Of a DNA stretch of 64,000 nucleotides, positions 32,811 through 44,560 are shown piece by piece. Under the pieces are notes generated by a model that saw only the letters and a program-made list of their open reading frames with translations, had not been told where the DNA came from and did no database searches. Source of the DNA: Escallonia rubra (Eukaryota > Streptophyta > Magnoliopsida > Escalloniales > Escalloniaceae); assembly GCA_033065855.1 (NCBI GenBank), contig JAVXUO010002708.1, positions 62,001 through 126,000 of the forward strand. The letters run 5' to 3'. Each line of letters starts with the position of its first letter. The first letter of the stretch is position 1. Both the position numbers and the translations under genes were made by a program.

Positions 32811-35800
32811 CATGGGCACCTATTTGCACCCCGTCAACAAACAACAAGTCAGAAATGCACGAATCTACAAAGAATATGTTTTACTTGGTAAGTTCTAAGA
32901 TTCGCGCATCTTTTCCCAGTCACAAATTCAAAACATAATGGATGCTTGTTGGGCTCTTCAAGGCCCTTTGCCGGTAACCAAAATGACAAGTCTCTTCCTT
33001 TTCACTTTCTCTCTGGTCTCAGACACGAGAATGATGCTCTCTAATGGCCCACGAAATTTCTTCGGCGCACTCTTAGTTCTTCATGAATGGTTCCCACATG
33101 TAGTATATATATTGCGTTATCAAGTTCTAGACAGTAGATCTCTGGATGCAGGTGAGTAATATTCCAAGTGATTGTTACCACTAAGTTAGCATCTGCTCTG
33201 AAAGCTTAAGCTTTTATCATGCATAACACTCCAACCAAGTCAGAAATAAACTGAAGGGGACCAGATATGCAAGCAGGAAGAATCAAACTCAACACCTTAC
33301 TAAACCAGAGCTCTGATACCATGTTAAGTTACCATCTGCTCTAAAAGCTTAAGCTTTTAGAGTATGGGTCTAACAATGTTATCATGCTTAATAGTTACCA
33401 TTACTCACTGGCTGAGATGATCGGATTAGCGTCGGGTATTCGTTTAGAGATTGATTGGTCGGAATGTCATAACTACTCATTGTGACTACTTCTGGATCAA
33501 AATAAGGGTGCTTCTTGATTCTTCTTTACTACCTGCAATCTTTCTCAGGCTAGTAGATAACATGGGCGTACAGATACTCCGCTGCACATATGAGCGGGTT
33601 TTCATGGGGTGCTTTTATCGTGGAAAAGTTGGTCACAAAAACACTCAGTTAACTTCCTCAATTCTTGAAGTAACTGAATCACTGACCCGTCGCATTGCCC
33701 ATATCCCTGGCCCTAATTTATACAGGACTTTCATTTTTGTTGGGTACCCCATGTTCTCTAAAACCCGCTGTGCGTTCCCACATTTGACTGGAACTAAACC
33801 TCAAGAGTTCTCATATCACATAATGGCACTGGGTTAGTGGTTGGCCACATGTATGATGCCTTTTCGCCAGGCCCTCAAACTGATTCGAGTGAAGGAGAAC
33901 ATTTTACAACAGCCCCCTTCTCCCCTGTAATGGCTGAAGATGTACCTGCCATGAACCCTTTGGACCCAGATGAAGACATGGAGGACTTGCCCCAACCTGG
34001 AAATGAACATTTTCTATTGTTATGGAAGAGCTAGGTGGAGTAATTGGAGACTTGAATATCAATCAAAACGCGATGGATGAAAAATTGGGTGAAGAGCAAG
34101 CTACTGCACAAATGTATATTGCTGAAATTGCGTCGATTCTGGTAATTCTTCACCCAGATTTTTTTTGCAAATCATGAGCCCCAATTAAATGATGTTATGG
34201 ATGCCCTCACATGCCAAAACAAGTTCCAATACAAGCGCAACAACTCAGGAAGAATGTACTCGAACTCCGACAAGATGATGATGATGATGATGGAACTCAC
34301 GTAGAAATCGACACTAATTCGTCGAAAAATGACATCGACGTATCACCGATGGCAATTGAGGATATTGTTCCATTGCCTCTTGCCTTGCCCATGCGCCGAC
34401 CAACATTCCTCGCCAAGTTATTGCATATCTCTCTCAATCTAGAAATCCAAAAACAAAAAAAAAACAAAAAAAAACCACAGTAATGATGAATGAGATGCAA
34501 GTGGGGGAAGATTTGATCTCAAACATCTCCAAAAATATCTCATCTCAAATCTTCAGATCTCCCATTTGCTGTAATCCCCAGCCACCCAAATGCCATGGGT
34601 TCCTCGTCAATTTTTGCTGCTCCGGAAAACCCTTCAGAAAACCAAGCCTCAAATAATTCCTTTTCCTTGGGCCCAATCACAACAGCCCAGTCTCCACCAA
34701 GGCCTAGTATCAACCTTGCCAAATTTATTTTGGGCCTATCTGACTTCGGTCTTTCACTCCTTGCATACCCAATAAACCATCATCTATACACTATAACATG
34801 GCCCTATATAAATCCTCAAACATAAATGAATCCACATACCTCAAACCCTCAGGCCCAAACTAATTGTAAGTCCAAAAATTCAACCTGATGAATCCTTCCT
34901 AATCCCCATTGCTCCTTCACGCCAACACACTAGCAGTTTCAACGTGACGCCTAGTTCCTGCCCTTTTGAAAATGAAACTCCATTGTAACTTTCTCTCACA
35001 AACAACCCATTAATCCTACAAAGCTCCAGTTTCTCTCCACCACTACATACCTCCCAAAATTCCCCCCTCCCAAAGCTTAACCTCAAGTCTTCATCAACCA
35101 GTTTCACAAAATCATTTGATTCTTCACCAAATTCATTGTCCAAAATTTTAGCACAAAGCAAGCAAGACTTAGCTTGGTGCTGAGCTTCACCTTACCTACT
35201 GAATCACTTGCACCTCATTATCTAGAAAGAGACCCGTTCTGGCTTGCAGTTCCTGGGGAATGATCTGCACAGGCAGTTGCCCAAGCACATGGAAAGATTT
35301 TTAAAGCACCCGAATTTGAAGTCTCGGGCGAGAGAACTAATCATTTGGACAAGAAAACAGCTGGAGTTTCTCACTTATCTAGCATTCAGGAGGTACTGCA
35401 TTCGGAAACTGGCATTGACAAAAAACGAGTAATTCATATGGGTGACGATGGCGACGGGGCAGACAGGAAAAAGCTGAAGAAAATTATCATGGCGAATCCT
35501 CCCCGCCAGATGACGGACACTGAAGATACTTCAGACTAGGCGGCACCAATATTATACGATACCTGTTGTGTAGTAGTTGATTTGCACTATTGTAGCATTG
35601 ATACGACCACAGTCTTGCAACTGACAGAGGCCAGATCCCTGATAGCTTTTGCGTGTCATGCCCGTATTGCTGTATATCAAGACTGTGTATTAATGCAAGA
35701 TATTTATCTGTATGGTATCACTCGTATTTTAATTTGCTTACATGGCGTCTATCGTCATAAACCTATTATGTAAAGCCGTAAAGGGTGCCACTGAAAATGC

Positions 35801-36546
35801 TTGTAACTTCTTAATTATCAAGACAATTCTCATGTTTATCAAAAAATCAAAGTTATGGTGCACAGTGATGGTCATACTACCCTAGTCTAATACTATTGTG
35901 CACTTAAAGAAGCAAACACATTAAAGTAAATGCAGTGTTCCTCTTCTTGGCTCTCACATTTTTCTTGTAAGTCATTGTCATGCCTTATTTGAGTTTAATA
36001 TGCTCTTGCTTAAGCTTTGAATAGTGCCTTCAAATTGTATGGTTTCCACCCCAAAATGAGCTTGGCAAGTTGCTGATTGCCAAGCTTTGAGCTTGGCAAG
36101 TCAAAGAGCACATATCCAGTGGCATTGGAGCAAAATTAACTCGTACGCTTCAAGTCCTTTAATTTCTTTCCTCCATAGCTATTGAGTCCCCAATATGGAA
36201 GTGACCATAACACGCACTTTATCCTTCCTTAATACCTTCACCACATTAACACGCGGGGATACAAAGCTGATGTTAGCATGTAGTAAATTGAAAAGAAAAC
36301 ACAAGCATAGTAATGCAAAGTTCTGTTATCGTCTTCAATAGTTGTACAATTGATCGCTTTTGTTGAAGTCTTTGCTCCTAGAAGAACGCTGGTGTAGACA
36401 AGCAGCAGCTCAAAAGGAAAATTTGAGCAAATTTCTTATTATCGCACTCGGGTTTCTTGGCTTGGGTCCACTAGCATATATTTCAGCCTTCTGCTTCATA
36501 TGTTTCCTGCGTACATTTCAAGAAAAATTAATACTAAGACAAAATC
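32811..36546 (+). pseudogene. LINE-like relic (copy 2) with DUF4283 and zinc-knuckle ORF1
   Basis: 32938-33159 encodes a DUF4283-like stretch (NGPRNFFGALLVLHEWFPHV). 33451-33837 encodes a zf-CCHC_4-like stretch (ILRCTYERVFMGCFYRGKVG) in which only some metal ligands remain. 33837-34500 is acidic linker-like. 35240-35530 is a further ORF1-like segment, and 35518-36530 matches copy 1 at 2703-3253 plus 7980-8400. Several stops and frame breaks separate the pieces. Direct repeats around 33183-33218 and 33325-33359 (AGCATCTGCTCTGAAAGC type) mark a small internal duplication. It interrupts gene C exon 5. Confidence 0.6.
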
Positions 36547-38368
36547 TGTCACGCCCCGACCCGGAGGCGGACCTACATATACTATTTCAAAATATTCCTG
36601 CTTACGAGAAATATGATACTCAAAGTATCTTACAAAAAATGTGACCTCAAAGAGGTAATCAGAGCTCTAAATCATATCTGAAATAAAAGGTATTCAAGTT
36701 CCTCATCAACGTCTAATAATTGCAGCGGAAGTTTGATAACAATACTTATTTCCCAACCATTGGGGTACCAAAAGTCACTAAATCAAAAACTATTACATGG
36801 TTCTTATTTCAAAGCTACTAAGAAAATTATCAATTAAAGTTCACTCCAAGCTTAAGCATAATGCTATTAACTCCTCTAAACCGTCTCAGCTTAATTACCT
36901 GAAATGGGGAGAGAAAGGGGGTGAGCACAAAGCCCAGTAAAGATTACACGCACACACCCACAGAGTACAACGCTGGTATCCAATAATGTATAGCTGAGTC
37001 CAAACAAAGCATATGAAAACGAAAGTGTAAAGACGATTGCAAAATCTGAGCACGACCAATAATCTCATTTCGGGATATTCCAATCCGTCAAATATCAAAT
37101 CAAAGTCAAAGTCAAATGAACACAATCAAATAATTGAACTAATTATCAAATACGATACAATCACGTAATACGTGACTGTAAAACACGTTAACCTAAGCAC
37201 ACGAAGGTTCTAAGTTCAAAGTTGCATACCGTTAGCAATTACCATATCATGTCATGGCGTCACGTTGACCTAAGTACGTGAAGATTCTAATATTAGTTCA
37301 ATTCAAAGTGGTCCAACGGACTTCAAAATATCTCAAACGCATAAATCGCAAAACATCAAAACTTAGTATTTCAAGTAGGATAAGTTAACGATTTCTGAAA
37401 ATACTCGATATTAGACTCAAATCGAAGAGGACGAAATAGCAAATATAACGGAAGTTGAATAACTTAAATCCGAGTTTCGTGCGGTTCCAGAATTTCGAAA
37501 TAACGATATATGGGCAAAAAGTTAATAAATGATGTGCACCACTTCAAAATTGACACGTGGCAAGGCCACTTCTCAAATTGCACGGCCATTTTTCTCCTGA
37601 AAAACCCTTTCAATTACTTTAAACAATTTTCATTTGTAATGATCGGTGGTAAATGTTAATGGTACTGCACCTGTACCCGTGCACAATAACCGGTAAGAGA
37701 AACACTTGCACTGGTACGGCCGGATTGAAAACACAAAAGCAGCAGTCAAACAGAAGCGTCAACCCGCAGATACGAAAGAGCAGATATCACAACGACGGAG
37801 GCATAAATTTTTAGAACGGGTGTTCCCACGTGATACAAAAACGAACGTATAAATTATAATTTTGATGAAAGATAAATTTTCTCCGATTTAGAATCAAAAC
37901 AACAAAATTGATCAATAGAATAATGATAACGAAGCGAATTTGTACATGAAACCCTTACCTCAAATCTACGCAATAATCTTCACCCAAATTGCGTATACTT
38001 CCGAAAATCTCAAAACCTAAATATTATAATTAACCCACTTACGTTAAAATCTTAACAAGAACAATTCTAATATGATCTAATTCATTCTTATAATCAAAAG
38101 TGGGTTCAAGATTCTTACCAATTGTAAGTAGAAGGTTGAAATTCTCAAGCCCTAATTTTCTCTTTCTTCTCCTCTCTCTGAAATACCAGACTCAATTTAT
38201 CGATAAAACACAACTAACCAGTCTTTTTATTTCTCTAAATTTGGTAAATTACTCTAAAGGCCCCTAAAGATATGTTACTTATTCAAAAGGAATTTCAAAA
38301 TATTATTAAAACTTTAAAAGTAGTCCAAGAATTAAAATAATTAGCTACATATTATTTGGGGTATTATA
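36547..38368. mobile_element. Solo LTR, long (about 1.8 kb)
   Basis: Starts TGTCACGCCCCGACCC and ends TTTGGGGTATTATA, roughly inverted ends (TG...TA), flanked by perfect 5-bp AAATC (36542-36546 and 38369-38373). No internal region, primer site or second LTR was seen, so this is a fossil left by LTR-LTR recombination. Family not certain; the terminal sequence fits a Ty3-type LTR. Confidence 0.62.
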
Positions 38369-39368
38369 AAATCTATCTATATCTATATCTATAGATATAT
38401 AAAAACACGTATGGATTTAAATGGCTAATCTTTTCTTTCCTTAAAATACCCTTTTCTAATTGATTTTTCCATAAAAGATTAAGGGCAAGTAAGAGTGTTT
38501 TTGACTTATAACATTTTTTTCTATTAAATACTCTTTTTAAATTATATTGTTATTTAAAAATGAGGGTATTTTTTTCTTCTCATAGGATATGAAATATCTT
38601 TCCTTAAAATACCCTTATTGGGATATATGTTTTGGTTAGAGTCAAGCATTGTTTTGACTTTTGACCCTTAAAAAAATCATTAAATACTTATTTTTAATAA
38701 GAGTGTGATTAAAGAATAAGTATATTTTTGACTTTTCATATCATATAAAGCCTCTTTCTTTAAAATATTTTTATTGGAATATATATGATTTTGTTAGAGT
38801 AAATGGTTGTTTTGACTTTTATTTGGAAAAAAAAAGAAGAAGAAGAAACCCTATGAAAATTCTATAAAATCGCCCTTGAACTCATGCATGCTCTCTAATT
38901 ATTGAAAAAAATTCCTACAAAACCCTACCGCCTCCATTCACGTTAAAACTAAACTACCTCAGAATTATTACATCTTCTTCATCATATTGATTAAATAAAA
39001 TAACTTGAAGAGAACAGAGTTTTCTATAGCATTTTTTCAGAAATGTAATATATCTAAACTAAATTGAATATTTTGTCAGAAACTCAATCCTTTTTAGTTT
39101 TGTATTTCATATTTGTTTGTTGATGCATATGCTACAAATTTGAATTATTCTGCATGTATAACAGCACGTATGGGCTTAAATGACAAATCTTTTCTTTCCT
39201 TAAAATAACCTTTTCTAATTGATTTTTTCATAAAAGATTAAGGGCAAGTAATGATGTTTTTGACATATAACATTTTTTTCTATTAAATACTCTTTTTGAA
39301 TTATATTGTTAATGAAATCTCTTTTCTTAAAATAGCTTTATTGGGATATATGTTTTGGTTAGAGTCAA
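38369..39368 (+). mobile_element. Truncated Helitron 5' region
   Basis: Begins with TCTATCTATATCTATATC and ACACGTATGGATTTAAATGG, matching the 5' end of the complete Helitron at 40625 and, inverted, 59570-60240. A second, diverged copy of the head starts near 39163. It stops abruptly at 39368, where the rest of gene C exon 5 begins. No 3' hairpin or CTAG end is present. Confidence 0.65.
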
Positions 39369-39570
39369 GGGTCCATATCGGGGGATCAATAGTTGCGGAG
39401 GAAAGAGAGGAATTGCAGAGTACGAGTTGTGTGCTAATGCAAGTGAGTACATGAATTTTGACTCCGATCATCCCACTGAGGCAGCCAATTATCAATTTGC
39501 CAAGCTCATTTGGAGTGGAAATAGGACTATTGCATGGCCATATAATTTGAAGAAACTATTCAAAGCTTAA
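39369..39570 (+). pseudogene. Gene C exon 5, detached 3' part
   Basis: Encodes GPYRGINSCGGKRGIAEYEL, the block V DSDHPTEAAN and the family C terminus with its stop (KKLFKA). Normal exon 5 sequence would join this directly to 32810. Both sides carry a version of GGTCCA.AT.GGG, so the junctions overlap by a few bases. Confidence 0.9.
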
Positions 39571-40624
39571 AGAAGAGTGGATCTTATGGTCCTAACACCC
39601 TTTAGGAATACTTTCATCATATGCCAGTCACTGGTCTCCTGTAATACTTAAATAAGGCATGACAAAATTGCAATATGCGTTTTGTTTATTGTGTGAGCAT
39701 CTTTCAACTAAACTGCAAACAAGTTACAATGGTGGATTTACCAAAACAAACATAGGGTGTGAATATTGTTGAGGTAAGTTACACAGGGGAGCATATGTTT
39801 TCTGATGGTAACTCAGGGTCTATTAGGTCTACCCTATCAAGAGGGATGTTGAGTCATCTTTACTTTTATGTTCTTCTCCTGATCGTGTGACCCCTCAATG
39901 TGCCGTCGTAGCCTTCCACTGAGTTTATCCCCAAATTAGGACAGCAAACTGGAGTCATATGTATGCTTAATGCTGCGAAATTCTCAGGCTTCTCCCTTGT
40001 AGAAAGTGTCCAATCATCAATTTGGCTACGGAACGTACAGGGCACAACCGCACAAGGTGACACCATATGAATGCAGAAGGACCAGGGTGTCCAGCCATCT
40101 TAGATTTCTGGGCTTTGCGAAAACACCCTTATCAATATAGCATTGATAAACAAATTGTGCAAGATAGTACAAGATAAAGAAAAGAAAAGGAAAAATAACA
40201 TTTGATTGCGCTCTCAACAGCAAATCTTCTATCAAGGATTGACACATAGTCGAGTTTCCTTGAATATTTTAGAGCGCTAAAAGAGTACTCGGCATCAATT
40301 CTAAATGGAAATTTTCTTGTTACTATTCAGGTTGTAGGAAGTTATAACGTAACGTATAACGACAAGTAATGGTCAGTAAATACAATTAGTGATATTTCTG
40401 TTAAAACTTTCAGTGACAATTCTTATTAGTATAACCTCTTTAACGTTACCAAATAAAAGTCACTAACGACTTTTAACGACGATTAACTGTAGATATATGA
40501 AGGATTGTAGTTGTTTTTCTGCAATTCGAATAGTAACTAAAAAAATTTCATACCAAATAACCTCTATTGAAGGTTACCTTTATTAAAGATTAACGCGCCA
40601 TAACCCGAAGAAGGACACTAAACA
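39571..40624. other. Spacer between gene C and the Helitron
   Basis: The first 150 bp match the 3' flanks of genes A and D. 39870-40110 has a minus-strand open stretch that looks gene-like but was not recognised. 40320-40620 contains a GGTTGTAG.AAGTTATAAC segment also present in intron 1 of genes A and C, and ends in AAAGATTAACGCGC, which is shared with 60401 upstream of gene E. Confidence 0.45.
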
Positions 40625-42159
40625 TCTATATCTATATCTATACATATATAAAAGCACATATGGGCTTAAATGACTAATCTTTTCTTTCCTTTAAATACCC
40701 TTTTCTAATTGATTTTTCCATAAAAAAATTAAGGGTGAGTAAGGATGTTTTTGACTTATAACATTTCTTTGGAGTTTAGACTAATTAAAATATAAGGGTG
40801 TTCTTGACTTCTTATACAATATCAAACATGTTTCCTGAGCAACACTTATTGAAACATAGTGTGTTATTAGATATAAGGGTTATTACGACTTTTACTAAAA
40901 AAAAAGGGAAATCCAACATGTTATTGCCATTGTTCAGCAAATTCTGAGAATTCATTCAACAGAAAGGTGAAAAGGTAAGTTTTTATGGACTCTGGTTTAA
41001 ATTCTGAGGATTCACTACACGTTATTGCCATTGTTCAGCAAAATTTGACCATGTGTATATAGTTTTACACCTTATTGCCATTGTTCAGAATTTATAGGAC
41101 TCCGTGTCGATTAAAACTTGGAGAAACTCTGATCAAAATTGGAACGTAGTACCGATTATATGGACTGTGTATAGTTTTGCATGTATTCGATTTTATATAG
41201 ATATTACCGTGATTATATGAGAAAAGCGGAGTGCTTCAGTTGAATCACATACATTTAATCAAACAGCTTGCATGCCGCCGTCGACCATCGGATCACCACC
41301 AGCTTGCATCCCGTCGAATCACATAGATTTGTAAAATCTTCATGTGCTTCAGTAAGATAAGATATTCAGTTGGTTATATGGGAGTATGTGACGACGTCTC
41401 TCCTAGGCATTTAATCAAACAGCTTGCATCCATCCGTCGACCATCAGATTACCACAAATTGAAGCCCTTTCCCACCCGTGGCACCACCATGCCAATATAC
41501 AGGAATACCAAGACCACCAATATTTTAGATTCCGTACATTACCCAGTGCTTCAGATAAGATATTATGGTGATTAAGATAAGATATTCAGTTGAAGCCCTT
41601 TCCCACCCTTGGAATGTACACTTGATTCATCTCTGATATAAGCAGCAAAGAAGAAAGTGTTTGATTAAGGAGGAAAAGAAGACATTCTCGAGGCTTAGTT
41701 TGTGGTGGGGCTGCTCATATGGGTTTTTGTGACAGGATGAGCAATTATTCAGGACTTAGAAGCCCTGGATAAGAACAGGGGTAGTTGTATTGACATAAAT
41801 ACCCTTGATTGTTCTCTGAAAATATGCTTAGTACTTGGGGTAGACTAGGGAGAAATGCTTAGAAAATATTTTGCTTAAGTGAAAAATTTAAGGTAATCTA
41901 TGTATAGTCATTCTGTACCTTTTGCCGTGTATACCTTTGTGTAACTGAACAAATTGGCTCCTGTGTTTGGGGAGAGTTACTTGCCACACGTGCTGCTACA
42001 TGAGATGTACCTTTAAGGTAATCTATGTATAGTCATTCTGTACAAAACCTTAAACAACAATTTTTTTAAGTACAAGGTTAAAAAAAGAAGGTAACATTAA
42101 GCTTAAGTATAGTTTTAGGTGGTACTTGAAATTTAGTACTTAAGCTAGAAAATTTTGAG

Positions 42160-42442
42160 AATAACTGTCACAAAAGAATGATAGTGCAACTGCAGGATGT
42201 GCCTTTGTGAACAACCAAAAAAACCAGGAATCTTCAAAAAATAGGCAAGATAAAAACATTTTTTTAGCTTAATTATCAGCCTCATATGTAATAATAGCAA
42301 AACATTTGTGCCCAACAATACACAAGGTAAGGTAAGAACTTTTTTTTTTTTTTACTTAATTACTCAAATATTTAATTACTTTTGCATACATTCAATAAAA
42401 CTCACAAGTATACGTACGGTGCTGTGGAGTACTTTGCGCGAG

Positions 42443-42482
<40 letters not shown>

Positions 42483-43110
42483 ATGTGATGATATAAAGTT
42501 ATTGACGATCTTAATGGTCCCGAATAAAATAATTCTCATGTGCCTGTTGTAAGTGAATAACCAAAAAAAAAAAAAAGAGATAGAAAATCAGCTAGCCTTT
42601 TTCTTAAATTTTTTGCAGTTAATTCATCTGCAGCCAATTTCTAAAGGTATGTCTTTGACATTTCTATTTCACTTGCTCAGTTAATAGTTTTTGCCCTTCA
42701 ACGGACTTACTTGGGTTTTAATTGCTAATTGTTATCATGTATTTCTTTTCATATAGCTTATCTACAATATTCTTTGTCGAAAACAAATGAATAGGTTGTT
42801 ATCTCAAAGAGGTACGAAATCTTAGTAGATTAACAGGAAATAGGAAAAAAAACATACTTATTATATATTTCTATAGGTATATTCACTTGTAACCTACAAT
42901 AGTATATTCCACCTTACGTTTCAGAATTGAGGCAAGGCTCTGGTAGTCTTGAAAAAAGGAAGAGTTACGTTGCTAATGATGAACAGAAACAACGCTATAA
43001 TAGAGCAAAGAGGAGCAAGAGGATGATAGAAAGCAACTCAACTATAAGAGGATAAAATGATAGTAAATCAACTGCTTCTGGCAACAAAATATGAAGCTTC
43101 TTAACTTACA
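42160..43110 (+). repeat. Internal tandem duplication of the Helitron, first copy
   Basis: Matches 43578-44560 (offset about 1.42-1.46 kb), from AATAACTGTCACAAA to the first Rep exon head (SLEKRKSYV). This copy has extra AT repeats near 42450 and a stop in the exon, so the second copy is the one leading into the Rep gene. Confidence 0.8.
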
Positions 43111-43577
43111 ATATTTTTGTAAAAAATCTAAAAAAGTACGCTAAGTATCATTACAGTATTTGGATATTTAATTAGATATTTGCTCTATTTGTTTTGCAGT
43201 TGTTCTTGAGCAAAAGCCAAAATCTATCCACACTCTGCTTTTTCCTGTACAAACTCCAAATTTTAGTGACCGAAGGATATTAGGTGATCTTCCTAAGCTG
43301 CTGCCTTCGAAAAGGTATCCCCAAAATAAATATCAGATCTTCTATAATCCGCATCTCATAAGCATTACTCTCAGATCACCTCTTCACTCCCCCTCCTCTT
43401 CACCTAATCTCACCAAAAACCTCATAAATGGTCTCTCATACACTCAACAAAATCCCCAACTGCATTCAATGTTTTTCGATAGGCATAAAAAGTAGTAGAA
43501 CGGTAATTTCACAACTTTGTGCATAAATAATCCTGGAGGATGTTGGAGTAGCGATTATACCTTTTTTTTTATTAAGA

Positions 43578-44560
43578 AGAATAACTGTCACAAAGAACGA
43601 TAGTGCAACTTCAAGATGTGCCTTTTTGAACAACCGAAAAAACCAGGAATCTTAAAAAAAATAGGCAAAATAAAAACATTTTTTTGGCTTAATTATCAGC
43701 CTCATATGTAATAATAGCAAAACATTCGTGCCCAACAATACACAAGGTGAGGTAAGAACATTTTTTTACTTAATTACTCAAATATTTAATTATTTTTGCA
43801 TACATTCAATAAAACTCACAAGTATACGTGGAGTACTTATTTTTTTACTTAATTACTTAAATATTTAATTACTTTTGCATACATTCAATAAAACTCACAA
43901 GTATACGTATGGTTCTGTGGAGTACTTTGTACGAGTTCATATTTTTTTTGTATGTAATGATATAAAGTTATTGACGATCTTAGTGGTCCCGAATAAAATA
44001 TTTCTCCTGTCCCTGTTGTAAGTGAATAACCAAAAAATAAAAGAGATAGAAAATATTTCTTCTTAAAATTTTTGCAGTTAATTCAACTGCAGCGAGTTTC
44101 TAAAGGTATGTTTTTGACATTTCTATTTCACTTGCTCAGTCAATAGTTTTTGCACTTCAGCGAACTTACTTGTGGTTTTAATTGCTAATTGTTATCATGT
44201 ATTTCTTTTCATATCGCTTATCTACAATATTCTTTGTCGAAGACAAATGAATAGGTTGTTATCTGAAAGAGGTACGATATCTTAGTAGAGTAACAGGAAA
44301 TAGAAAAAAAAACATACTTATAATATATTCCTACAAGTATATTCACTTGTAACCTACAATAGTATATTCCACCTTACATTTCAGAATTGAGGCAAGGCTC
44401 TGGCAGTCTTGAAAAAAGGAAGAGTTACGTTACTAATGATGAACAGAAGCAACGCTATAATAGAGCAAAGAGGAGCAAGAGGATGATAGAAAGCAACTCA
44501 ACTATAAGAGGACAAAATGATAGTGAATCCACTGCTTCTGGCAACAAAATAAGAAGAAGT
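43578..44560 (+). repeat. Internal tandem duplication of the Helitron, second copy
   Basis: Second copy of 42160-43110. It leads into the exon 44387-44605 (EKRKSYVTNDEQKQRYNRAK) and is the likelier functional start region of the Rep gene. Confidence 0.8.
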
